In this document: in pieces, positions 1-9,677 of the stretch | Position numbering within the stretch: the first letter of the stretch is position 1 | Layout: each line of letters begins with the position of its first letter | DNA from: Zeus faber | Lineage: Eukaryota; Chordata; Actinopteri; Zeiformes; Zeidae | DNA length: 64,000 bases | NCBI GenBank assembly: GCA_960531495.1 | Contig: OY482847.1 | Span: 20,928,066-20,992,065 of the forward strand | Direction: 5' to 3' | Translations under genes and position numbers: made by a program | The notes under the pieces: generated by a model | Seen by the model: only the letters and a program-made list of their open reading frames with translations | The model's database searches: none | Told to the model about the DNA's origin: nothing

Positions 1-486
1 CACGAAGTGGCACAAGGCGTATGTATGCGGTGCCAGATCAGCGCGGCTACAATGGCGGAGAGGCTAGTGGATGAGATGTACACGAGTTGAGCACGGGTGA
101 GCAAGACGAGGACTACGCTGGTGCACCCCAAAAGTGATGGGCTGATCGCTTCAACCTGAGCCCTTCAACCTGAGCCCTTCAACCATACCCTGGCAACTCA
201 GCTGGTCATCCTCACCAGCTGACTTCAGCAGGATTGGGACCGCCACCTGCCTCTGGTCCTGTGGTCCTACCAGGCCACCAGGCCAGAGTGCCTGTGCCAC
301 TCATGTTCAGCTGGGAACTCAGGACGCCTTGTTCGGGGCCCCGCCCGAGCCTGAGAGAACTGGACTGGTGGTGTCCCCCAAGTTGCACAGTCACTGGCAG
401 GGACCTGATGAAATTCTGGGGAAGATCACTGAGGTGGTGCCCACAGAGACATCTTTTGTGGAACAGAATGGCTATAGCTAGTCCAG
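1..486 (+). pseudogene. Ty3/gypsy-type integrase fragment, frameshifted
   Basis: This is a degraded piece of a retrotransposon pol gene, cut off at its left side by the window edge. Seen in three different forward frames: TKWHKAY from base 2, an HPKSDGL stretch near 127-147, WDRHLPLVLWSYQA at 235-276, LMFSWELRTP at 300-329 and HWQGPDEILGKI from 392. In that order these are typical of the integrase core and C-terminal region of gypsy-like elements. The motif order is intact but at least two frameshifts separate the blocks. A 14-bp unit repeated at 149-186 interrupts the stretch after SDGL, and sequence appears to be missing between about 95 and 105. No LTR is visible downstream before 1500. 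It cannot encode a working integrase. The family assignment is by motif recognition only. Confidence 0.75.
149..186. repeat. 14-bp tandem repeat inside the integrase relic
   Basis: The unit CTTCAACCTGAGCC occurs at 149-162 and 163-176, with a third partial copy at 177-186. Because 14 is not a multiple of three, each extra copy shifts the reading frame. Confidence 0.85.
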
Positions 487-1547
487 TCCCTTTAGAGTTA
501 TTTTTATCGCTATTTTTATGGCAGTATCCCGTTAATTAAAATTTAAAATGTATGGGTTTAAATTTTGTTGTGACTATCATTAAATAAATTAGGAATACTG
601 GTTTGGCTGTTTCTCTATTGAATGGTCCATTAAATTCAAGGTTGGGCGAGAACAGGGTTATAGGGTCATACCCTCAGTATGAATTTGATTCATCAATTTT
701 AACTGGATATGGATGTCAGTGTTTGCTTGCCTGTGTACCCATCAGCCAGTGCAGAAAACATTTCCATGGTAACAGCAACTCTACCAATCAGACACATAGC
801 CGTTACACTTAGGATTATGGGTAGTGTATTTTCGATGACATCGCAAACAAAACATATTTTTTCTTTAACCTTGGTTGATATCATACGGACTTGTGGCTTC
901 TGTAGGCACAAAACAAATCATTATATACATTGCGTAATATGTGCACAATTATTTATGAACGTTTCAAACCTTAACGGCAACCCTAATCCTAGGAACAACT
1001 ACAACAAAAAAACTAAAATTCTGCGCCATTTTGTTATGCATCTTGATGCAATGGCCTCACAGGGAAAGTAGTTGTATTATTAAAAATGATGATGATTACC
1101 TTAAAATGAAATGAATTTAAGGGTGAACAACGACATGCATGTTGCACTACTAATTTGGTCAGGGTACATACCTGCTTGAGACTGGGTTGCAAAAGAAGGC
1201 TCTGTCTCAAATGGTCAATTTGTTTCACGGAATAGCTCACCATAATATTATTTTAGTTAAACATATAATCCATTTAGAGCTCCCTCTGTGCTCTGTGAGA
1301 TGATAAAAGTAGTGTCTATGTGATACTTAAATTCACACAAAAGTTGCCTAAAATGCAATGTGGAATATCTCACCTTTGACCAGTGATGACTCAGCCCAAA
1401 AGAAACATTCTCATTCAGCCTCAATCTGTTGTTTATTGGCGTGAATGTGAATTGCAACACACAACATTATTGAAAATAATAAATTCAAGGAATAAAAGAA
1501 GATTTGTGACACTTTAACACAAATCTAAAAAGGTTTTGGGCGTCCCT
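487..1547. other. AT-rich intergenic DNA, no gene supported
   Basis: No convincing exon is present. A 120-codon open frame at 709-1071 has ordinary intergenic composition and no recognisable domain. The stretch around 765-865 resembles sequence I associate with dispersed fish DNA elements, but I cannot name a family. Confidence 0.4.
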
Positions 1548-1574
1548 CATTATTATTATTATTATTATTATTTT
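1548..1574. repeat. (ATT)n microsatellite with T tail
   Basis: A run of ATT triplets ends in a short T homopolymer. Confidence 0.9.
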
Positions 1575-2590
1575 TTTTAAATCTGTACCATAACTTTTAT
1601 TTATTAAGTAAAGAGTGTACTGATCTGCAGAAGAACCCAGAGTGGCGTGGGCGTGCTGCTGACTTCCCATGAACCTGCTGCATCCAGCACTGGTTGGTGC
1701 TGCTGCCACTGGTGACACTTCCCAAATGCGCTTTGTTTGCATGGTTTGCTTTGTTTTTTAAAGGGTAACCGTAATTAATGTTGAAACAAAACCACAAAAA
1801 CAACAAAAAAACAAAACAATTGTTGTTTTGGCGGATCAAAAGAGGAATATTTAATATGTTTAGGTTGGAAAATGAAGTTATTATTCATGGTGTTTTCTCC
1901 GAGTTGTTTAGTGAGAAACTTTGTTGAAAAACAAGGCGGCCGAACAATAAGAGTAAAATAAGAGTACTTAAAGAAGCCTCGAGTCATGGCATGCAACGCA
2001 ATCTGGGATTCTCTTTGAGGGGTTTAAGCACCCGCACAACATGCCGCACACACGCACGCATGCTTGGTTGCAAAGCTCCCACTAATGACTGTGATTTCGG
2101 AGGAGAAAATGGATCCAAATTAAATATGAATAAATACATTGTGATGAAACAATTAGGCGACGGGCCTCACGTGGGACTTCAGCCCGAGGTGGAAGCACTG
2201 GTACAAACCACAACGAAATAAAAACGCCACGGCCGCTTTGTATTTGTATATGTCTGTGTTCCTCGGAGGAAGCGAGTGCAATTTGTTAAGAAAGCCGTGA
2301 CATTTTCCTCAAAGATTAAAGTCAAAAAGGAGCCAGATTGGACTTCACACTCTCAGCTACTCCACATTATTGTCCATTATCACACCGTGGCCCGTGTGGA
2401 AGGTGACACTGCTGCGCTGATGGAGAGGCAACAGGTCCCCATGTCGCCCAGACTGCAATAACATATTATTAGCTTTTTCACTGCTCCGTGGGGCCGGATT
2501 TACACTGGATATCCACAGACCTCCCAGGGCAGCCCAGGCCGCCACCGGCACAACAATTGCCAGATATAAATGTATATACTGTACACACAG

Positions 2591-2592
<2 letters not shown>
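1575..2592. other. Intergenic DNA, nothing identified
   Basis: Mixed-composition single-copy DNA. Short frames on both strands show no domain, and no splice-bounded exon stands out. Confidence 0.4.
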
Positions 2593-2631
<39 letters not shown>

Positions 2632-2639
2632 CGCGTGTG
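2593..2639. repeat. (GT)n microsatellite
   Basis: About 20 GT dinucleotides ending in GC-interrupted units. The translated Thr-His and Cys-Val frames here are artefacts. Confidence 0.95.
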
Positions 2640-2757
2640 AACTGGGAGGCTCTACTGTGCACCCATGCAAAGGCAGGGCATAAACACGTGTGCATTTTGG
2701 TAGTTACACACACACAGCTCCGTCTATAATAAGTGACAGCTCTTTTCCAATTAGACT

Positions 2758-2759
<2 letters not shown>

Positions 2760-2834
<75 letters not shown>
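2760..2834. repeat. (GT)n microsatellite, about 37 units
   Basis: An essentially pure GT run followed by TGCATGTGTGCGCG. It accounts for the CVCVC and HTHTH frames in this area. Confidence 0.95.
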
Positions 2835-2835
<1 letters not shown>

Positions 2836-4311
2836 ATGTGTGCGCGCCGCAGCTCGTGTTCGGCTTTTTGTTGCGCCAGTTGTAAACACATACAGTATCG
2901 TTCCATCATAAAGGAGCGATTCATAGAGCTTGAAAAAGAGATACAATCGGGGCAAGGACTGCCACTCCTGGTACCTTCCTGCGAGCAGTTGAGATTCCAT
3001 GCGAGACGTCGGGGTGTCATGTCCGCCGCTCGTGTCCTTGGTGACAGGGGACTCTCTCCCCCGTGGCCGATGCCTCTAGTCCCCGCCCTGTTTATACAAC
3101 AGTCAGAACTTCGTTAAGGGACAATAACAGCAGCCAAGCTCAATTATGGTGACATTTTGCTGACGTGCAGATTGCCTCCCCTCAATCTTTTTATGTAAAA
3201 CACCGATGTGCCAGTCGCATATGGATGGATGAACTTTGGGGGAATCGATGGTATTGACGAATCATAGATCATACGAGTCAACAAGACCGACGCTGGGCAG
3301 AGAGAATCTGTGGCATGAGGAGGGTCAATATCAAATTGTAATCATAATCAGACAAAGTGAGTTATGTATAATCGATAGCACAATTATGATAATTGAACTC
3401 GTCCTTGCAATACGGAATGTGAGATTATTCAATATTTACTTGGTAGTTATGTTTGCGTTTGTGTTTGTACAGCTTATTCGGGCGTCTTATTTGTCGATAT
3501 GACCGTTCAATTGATCGGCGTAAAGAGGGAAGTGAATATCTTTTGCCGCGACCTCAGCGGTTATGTTCCTTTGACTGCCCACTGGAGAGAGGGCACCGCT
3601 CGCCAACGGGGCGATTGGGAGCCGGCAGCTGAAGGAAAATGGGACGCCTAGCAGATACACAACAGTCATCAAAAGATGCAAAGGCCAGCGTCAAACGTTG
3701 TGAAGGCAGATAAAATAAAAATAAAAAAACCTATATGTGGAGAAAAAAAACAACTCAGCCATGATAATATACTGTGGTACTGTTGTCTCCCCTGTTCCGT
3801 TTTTACTGAAAGATATTAGACAGGCATCGCCAGGAGGGGAGCACAATATGGCTCTGAATCCAGTGAGACAATGGCATTTGATTGTCCTTTGGTGGACCTG
3901 GAAATATTGGACGGATTGCAAGGGGTTTCAGAGGAACAGCACTAAGCTCCCCATGTCACCTGATGCCGCTGCTGGTCAAACACTGCCGGGCAGAATGCTC
4001 CCCCAGAAAGTTCTGGAAAAAGTTTTTAAAATAGATTATCTCATCTTTGTCAACCAAATAACTCACCTTTGGACAGAATGATGATGTCGGTTTGATGTGC
4101 CGTAACTAGGTTTGTGTTCGGCAACAGAGATCAATCAATAATCAATCAAGACCAACATTCTATAGAAGAAAGAAGAAATGGATTTTTAGTACTATAAGAC
4201 TTTGGTTGAGGTTTGAACCTCAGTCTTTCAAGCCCTAGTATCAAGTGTTTACTGAATTAGTGCCACTGTGGAAAACGCTTCAAATGTCATTAATTGTTCT
4301 CGGGAAACTTG
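2835..4311. other. Intergenic DNA, nothing identified
   Basis: Single-copy DNA without a supported gene. The frames at 2764-3117 and 3737-4081 have no recognisable domain, and the first begins inside the microsatellite. ATCAATCA short repeats occur near 4131-4149. Confidence 0.4.
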
Positions 4312-4735
4312 AAATGGTAAATGGACTGCATTCATAATGTGCTTTTCTAGCCACTAAAGCTGTGGCTTTTGGTGTACTTAAATATGGAAAAAATAAATAA
4401 CGAAAAGGAGGTTGAAGTCTGGCTCAAATGACGCAAGGGCATTTGGAGCACAGACAAGGGAAGCTCTCAGAGCAAGAAAAAGACATAATTTGACTTGGGG
4501 CTTGCCCCGAAACCTAAAGAACCCAAATCACCGCATCATTGTGTTCTTCGTTTGTTCTGAGCATGTCTTTGTAGTCAAAAAGTTCTACCTTTTAAGTATG
4601 CCTCTGCCTTTAGGGGTTAGGTGTCTTGCTCAAGGACACCTTGGCAAATTAGCCAGGAGGAGTGGAGGACCGAACCAGCAACTGTCCAGTTGCCAGACGA
4701 CCAGTCTACCTCCGGCGCTACTGCCATGCAAACCT
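4312..4735 (-). mobile_element. tRNA-derived SINE-like element, interrupted
   Basis: Read on the minus strand, the head at about 4735-4610 is tRNA-like. It has a degenerate A-box region, GGAGGTAGACTGGTCGTC, then a B-box-like GGTTCGGTCCT (plus 4666-4676), then the CTTGAGCAAGACAC segment seen in many fish SINEs. The far end at 4312-4380 carries the matching tail (plus strand GGTAAATGGACTGCATTC, then GTGCTTTTCTAG). Between them, about 4384-4605 does not look like the element and may be an insertion or strongly diverged body. Tail and head together support one minus-oriented element rather than two chance matches. The family name is not certain. Confidence 0.6.
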
Positions 4736-5179
4736 CAATCCTGTGACAATGATTTTAATTCTTGCTAACTAGCTTGTTAAGCTGGGATCATTTACCAGTA
4801 TCCCCGAAAATATACACTATGGGGTTTTTTTTTACCGTGTTATTCTCTTCTTGGCTTTCAACCTCCTCCACAAATGAATGACTTAATTCCAATGACAGCA
4901 AACATTTCTATATTTTACATTTGGGTTCTGCACATCACCGTCAAGATGCCATTTTGGGCCTTGTGTGAACTCCAGAGGTAAGAAATAGTAAGGGGGATAA
5001 GGAACAACACCACACAGCCATGGTGTAAATACTAGAATGGTTCAGACATATTATACATTGTACAAAGAAAACCCAACATGAGAAGTGTGTTAATATCAGA
5101 AGTGAGGAAATCCAAATCGATCCAAACCGCACCCAGTGAGTGCTCTCTCCATCACAGTGCTGCTCCTGCTTGGGGAACC
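4736..5179. other. Intergenic DNA up to the LTR array
   Basis: No gene seen. The base before 5180 marks the likely host side of the first LTR. Confidence 0.4.
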
Positions 5180-5372
5180 TGTCATGAGTCAACTAGAGAT
5201 GAAGGTGGTGCAACACAGATGCAGGACACAGTGTATGAGCAGGAGACTCAGGCAGGAAATGTTCAAACAAGGTTTATTTATTTTTTGTATTTTTTTTTAC
5301 AGTGAGAAACATACAGGTAACACTCACTGCCAGGAACTTATGATCTGACAAAGACTGACTGGGGAAGACAAA
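5180..5372 (-). repeat. LTR copy 1, truncated and diverged
   Basis: Aligns with the first part of LTR copies 2 and 3 (from GTCATGAGTCAACTAGAG to GAAGACAAA) but with many substitutions, an AT-rich expansion near 5280-5300, and loss of the rest. It is clearly older or less homogenised than the other two copies. Confidence 0.65.
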
Positions 5373-5373
5373 C

Positions 5374-5408
5374 ATCCGTGCCTCCTTTGACTACCGCTTA
5401 ATCTTTCT
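5374..5408. repeat. 35-bp boundary repeat, copy 1
   Basis: The same ~35 bp, beginning ATCCGTGCCTCC, occurs at 5374, 6707 and 8741. It marks the junctions of the tandem units and shows where the duplication breakpoints lie. Confidence 0.85.
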
Positions 5409-5582
5409 TAATACAATGGGGTAACTACTAGTATCAGGGAGCAAAACAAAACCCCCGAGGCGGACGGCCCGGGGCTGGAAACCCCTCCCAGCAACCGGGG
5501 CTGGTAGGTGGAGTCATTCGAGGACTACCTGTCGGCAGGGCAAGTGAGCGGGACCGCTCGGACACAAAACTATGAGACTGGC

Positions 5583-6092
5583 GACTAGCAGGCCCAAAGC
5601 TAGCTGACTGGTGGCTTGCCAACTGGTGGCCAGCAGGCCGGTGGACAGCAGGCCGGTGGATAGCGGACTGGTGGATAGCAGACTGGTGAATAGCGGACCG
5701 GTGGATAGCAGACTGGTGGCTAACATGCCGAAGCTAGCAGATTGGTGGCTAACAGGTTCCAAAGATAGCGGACTGGTGGCTAGCAGACTGGTGACTAACA
5801 GGACCGTGGCTAGCAGGCCGGTGGAAGGCAGGCTGGTGGATGGCAGACTGGTGGATAGCGGACCGGTGGAAAGCGGACTGGTGGCTAACATGCCCGAAGC
5901 TAGCAGACTGGTGGCCAACAGGTTCCAAAGCTAGCAGACTGGTGGCTAGCAGACTGGTGGCTAACAGGCCCAAAGCTAGTGGACTTTGGTGGCTAGCAGG
6001 CTGGTGGCTAACAGGCCGGTGGCTAACAGGCTGGTGGCTAGCAGGCCCAAAGCTATTGGACTGGTGGCTAGCAGGCTGACTGATAGCAAGCC
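5583..6092 (-). repeat. 15-bp minisatellite, unit A (about 34 copies)
   Basis: Variants of GACTGGTGGCTAGCA repeat with a period of 15, with a few 16- or 17-bp units. Read on the minus strand, 15 bp keeps frame and gives pentapeptide-like repeats such as SHQPA/SHQSA following a leader MQGRDALQQRC near 6144. Periodic higher-order units containing CCAAAGCTAGC recur within the array. Confidence 0.9.
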
Positions 6093-6224
6093 CCACACTA
6101 GCTTGGGGCTTGCATCTCTGCTGCAGTGCATCTCTTCCCTGCAACCAGATCGAGTACTACCTGAACACAGGTGACAGGCTGAGCAGGTACATGTCCACTG
6201 GGCTCATTTCTGATCGAATCATAC

Positions 6225-6621
6225 CGTCACGAGTCAACTAGAGACAAAGGTGCCGGTACCCAGATGCAGGACACAGGGCGATTGAGGCAGGGAATACTTG
6301 AACAAGGTATTCTTTACAGAGAAACTACAGGACATACAAGTAACACTCACAACCAGGAATTTATGATCCAACAAAGACCGCCTGGAGAAGACAAACTAAA
6401 TACAATGGGGTAACGGCTAGACGAGACACAGGAGAGGGGAAAAAAGACACTGAGGACAGCTGCTGGACAAACGAGGGAACATAGGACCTGGAGGAAACAG
6501 GGCGACAGAGCGAGAACCCAAGGAGATACGGGAAACACAAGACTACAGTACATACACTAAGGAGAGAAGGATAACAAGGAACAGAATAAACTTATAACAA
6601 CCACAGGACAACACCCTGACA
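6225..6621 (-). repeat. LTR copy 2 (397 bp)
   Basis: Bounded on the minus strand by TGTCAGGG at 6621 and GTGACG at 6225. It matches LTR copy 3 at an offset of 2034 bp with one visible difference (6501 G versus 8535 A). It is shared between the two units, as expected for a tandem LTR element formed by unequal recombination. Confidence 0.7.
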
Positions 6622-6706
6622 GAACCCATTAAAAAGTGCCCCCCCCACCACCACTTTCTGGTAAATGTTCCTCTCTGTCCCTCACAGCTGCTGGAAATCG
6701 TTTTAG

Positions 6707-6741
6707 ATCCGTGCCTCCTTTGACTACCGCTTAATCTTTCT
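6707..6741. repeat. 35-bp boundary repeat, copy 2
   Basis: Identical to 5374-5408. It starts unit B directly after the sequence ending GGAAATCGTTTTAG. Confidence 0.85.
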
Positions 6742-6893
6742 TAATACAATGGGGTAACTACTAGTATCAGGGAGCAAAACAAAACCCCCGAGGCGGACGG
6801 CCCGGGGCTGGAAACCCCTCCCAGCAACCGGGGCTGGTAGGTGGAGTCATTCGAGGACTACCTGTCGGCAGGGCAAGTGAGCGGGACCGCTCG

Positions 6894-7594
6894 GGAGGTC
6901 GACCACATAGGCAGTGCCACTTAGGAGGTCGACAACGTAGACGGGACCACTTCGAAGGGCTGCCAAGAGGCAGTGTGTCAGCGGGGAAGGCAGACTGCTG
7001 GAGGTCTGGCTGGAGGTCCACCGAGAGAGCTGACTGGGTGACAGCCCAGGAAACTGGTGTAGCCAGAGAAACAGGTGGCAGTTGCAGTTCAGGGTCCGGA
7101 GACAAACATTCTGTAGGAACAACAGATAAACAGGCTATAGAAACAGTGGACAAACAAAAAATAGTGGACTCACAGGCTGTAGTGACAGTGTAGAAACAGC
7201 AGTCAAACAGACACAGGCTGTGGCTGTTGGCCAGGGCACCCAACCGCTCGGGACCAGGAATGAACCCAGCTTCGGCAGTGCCGGCCAACGGCTCAGGACC
7301 AGAAAGGACTGGACTGAGAAGCTCGGTAGAAACTGGAGGCATAGACTTAGTGGCACTGAGCAACTGAGAAACTGGGGTGTTAGACAGCAGAGACACTGGG
7401 GCGCTGGGCAGCGGAGAAAGACAACGGTCTCGGGGATCCTTCAGACTACACTTTCTCCTTGAAGATCTCTTCTGAGGGCATCTGCAAGGTGCGGCCCCCA
7501 GAAAAGGGACTGCTGGGGATCTTCAGGGGCAGGAACTGGACCGGTAGGTAGCGGACTAGCCGGTTTATGACTGGGGACTAGGCTAAGTTGAACA
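6894..7594 (-). mobile_element. 701-bp internal segment present only in unit B
   Basis: Unit A jumps from its CCGCTCGG at about 5561 directly to ACACAAAACTATG, whereas unit B has 701 extra bases at that point. On the minus strand an open frame of about 209 codons (7396-6767) crosses part of it and is rich in Ser, Pro and Leu, with short repeated blocks and no known domain. The simplest reading is that A lost this segment, with a one- or two-base match at the breakpoint. The alternative is an insertion into B. Confidence 0.75.
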
Positions 7595-7616
7595 GACACA
7601 AAACTATGAGACTGGC

Positions 7617-8126
7617 GACTAGCAGGCCCAAAGCTAGCTGACTGGTGGCTTGCCAACTGGTGGCCAGCAGGCCGGTGGACAGCAGGCCGGTGGATAGCGG
7701 ACTGGTGGATAGCAGACTGGTGAATAGCGGACCGGTGGATAGCAGACTGGTGGCTAACATGCCGAAGCTAGCAGATTGGTGGCTAACAGGTTCCAAAGAT
7801 AGCAGACTGGTGGCTAGCAGACTGGTGACTAACAGGACTGTGGCTAGCAGGCCGGTGGAAGGCAGGCTGGTGGATGGCAGACTGGTGGATAGTGGACCGG
7901 TGGAAAGCGGACTGGTGGCTAACATGCCCGAAGCTAGCAGACTGGTGGCCAACAGGTTCCAAAGCTAGCAGACTGGTGGCTAGCAGACTGGTGGCTAACA
8001 GGCCCAAAGCTAGTGGACTTTGGTGGCTAGCAGGCTGGTGGCTAACAGGCCGGTGGCTAACAGGCTGGTGGCTAGCAGGCCCAAAGCTATTGGACTGGTG
8101 GCTAGCAGGCTGACTGATAGCAAGCC
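7617..8126 (-). repeat. 15-bp minisatellite, unit B
   Basis: Same array length and unit order as in unit A. It differs at only three positions (7804, 7839, 7893), all of them transitions at CpG sites. Conserved unit order argues for duplication of a finished array, not parallel expansion. Confidence 0.9.
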
Positions 8127-8258
8127 CCACACTAGCTTGGGGCTTGCATCTCTGCTGCAGTGCATCTCTTCCCTGCAACCAGATCGAGTACTACCTGAAC
8201 ACAGGTGACAGGCTGAGCAGGTACATGTCCACTGGGCTCATTTCTGATCGAATCATAC

Positions 8259-8655
8259 CGTCACGAGTCAACTAGAGACAAAGGTGCCGGTACCCAGATG
8301 CAGGACACAGGGCGATTGAGGCAGGGAATACTTGAACAAGGTATTCTTTACAGAGAAACTACAGGACATACAAGTAACACTCACAACCAGGAATTTATGA
8401 TCCAACAAAGACCGCCTGGAGAAGACAAACTAAATACAATGGGGTAACGGCTAGACGAGACACAGGAGAGGGGAAAAAAGACACTGAGGACAGCTGCTGG
8501 ACAAACGAGGGAACATAGGACCTGGAGGAAACAGAGCGACAGAGCGAGAACCCAAGGAGATACGGGAAACACAAGACTACAGTACATACACTAAGGAGAG
8601 AAGGATAACAAGGAACAGAATAAACTTATAACAACCACAGGACAACACCCTGACA
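8259..8655 (-). repeat. LTR copy 3 (397 bp)
   Basis: Counterpart of LTR copy 2 at +2034. It is the 5' LTR of unit B on the minus strand. The outside sequence 8656-8740 repeats 6622-6706, including the purine-rich run. Confidence 0.7.
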
Positions 8656-8740
8656 GAACCCATTAAAAAGTGCCCCCCCCACCACCACTTTCTGGTAAAT
8701 GTTCCTCTCTGTCCCTCACAGCTGCTGGAAATCGTTTTAG

Positions 8741-8775
8741 ATCCGTGCCTCCTTTGACTACCGCTTAATCTTTCT
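8741..8775. repeat. 35-bp boundary repeat, copy 3 (right edge of array)
   Basis: Final copy of the junction repeat. After TTTCT at 8775 the sequence leaves the array. Confidence 0.85.
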
Positions 8776-9430
8776 CAAAAGTAAAGTTTCAACTTGAAAA
8801 GTGGATTTTAAAAAGCTCTTTGATCGCTGGAATTCCAAAACACCTGTCTTCCACTTCCTCTTTTACGCAAAGCCTTGTTCAAAAAACAGTTTTTTTCAGC
8901 GATATCCAGACAAAAATACATAATGCTAATTATACAACGTTCGTACTCCAGGTCTTTGTCTGTATCTCTGTCACACACAAACGCACGCACACGCACACGC
9001 ACACGAATGTCATTCAAAGGGATTTTAATATATTCAAAAAAGTGAATGTGATCATAAAAACAGGCTCTCTTTTCTGTCCTGTAACTCCAGAAAATACAAG
9101 GCATTATAGGACTCACAGGATATGGGCTATTATGTGCTATTTTTCATGAACTCCCAGAGAATGAAAATCTCTCTCTCTCTGCGTTTGGACGCAGAAGCAG
9201 CTGAACCTCCTCGCTGTCAGTGTTGACCAATAAAAATACTCCTGGGCCCTGGAATTCTTCAGTTAGAGGTCAAAATGCATCGTTCCAAGATGGGGACATG
9301 AATGGCAGGATTGGTGTGTATGAATGGCAGGTGGATTGGTTGGTCTTTCTTTGTGTTAATGTTGTTTTTTTTGTGATATCCTGGGCACAGTATGGTATTT
9401 TATATATTTCTGTATTTTTATACAGGCATA
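8776..9430. other. Intergenic DNA with short CA and CT runs
   Basis: No gene supported. An imperfect CA/CGCA run lies at 8971-9006 and a CT run near 9170-9181. Confidence 0.4.
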
Positions 9431-9662
9431 CATAATAAGCCACAACATTAAAACCACCACTAATAACCACTTATATTGTGTAGCTCCCCCTCGTGCCACC
9501 AGAACAGCTTTGACCTGTCAAGGCATGGACTCCACAAGACCTCTGAAGGTGTCCTGTGGTATCTGGCACCAAGACGTTAGCAGCAACTTCCTGGAAGTTG
9601 CGAGCCCCCATGGATCGGGCTTGTTGTTCCAGCACATCCCACAGACGCTCCATCGGACCCTA
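9431..9662 (-). pseudogene. Tc1-like transposase C-terminal fragment with terminal repeat
   Basis: The minus strand encodes MERLWDVLEQQARSMGARNF from about 9653, typical of the last part of a fish Tc1-like transposase after the DDE catalytic region, then degenerates. The left end, ATAAGCCACAACATTAAAACC at about 9434, resembles the terminal inverted repeat of the same family and is preceded by TA at 9429-9430. The upstream half of the gene is not continuous with this piece: it is separated by a second terminal-repeat-like sequence at 9682-9696. Confidence 0.7.
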
Positions 9663-9677
9663 ACCGTACGTACTATG

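Larger units (their letters stand above)
5180..8775 (-). mobile_element. Tandem array of a non-autonomous LTR-type retroelement
   Basis: Three LTR-like copies (5180-5372 partial, 6225-6621, 8259-8655) alternate with two internal regions. On the minus strand the LTRs begin TGTCAGGGTGTTG and end ATGACA or its variant, so they have TGTCA/TGACA inverted ends. A G-rich purine run lies about 20 bp outside LTR copies 2 and 3 (plus 6637-6650 and its repeat), like a polypurine tract. Immediately inside each LTR on the minus strand there is a short gag-like leader frame, then a 15-bp minisatellite. No protease, reverse transcriptase or integrase motif is present, so the element depends on others. Unit A (5374-6706) and unit B (6707-8740) match at all but about four positions, except that B contains 701 bp absent from A. 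The placement in the gypsy superfamily is an inference from LTR style. Confidence 0.7.

Noticed and set aside
5583-8126. CRISPR-like array or satellite centromere
   Set aside because: Units are contiguous at 15 bp without unique spacers, the element is LTR-bounded, and the context is a vertebrate genome.
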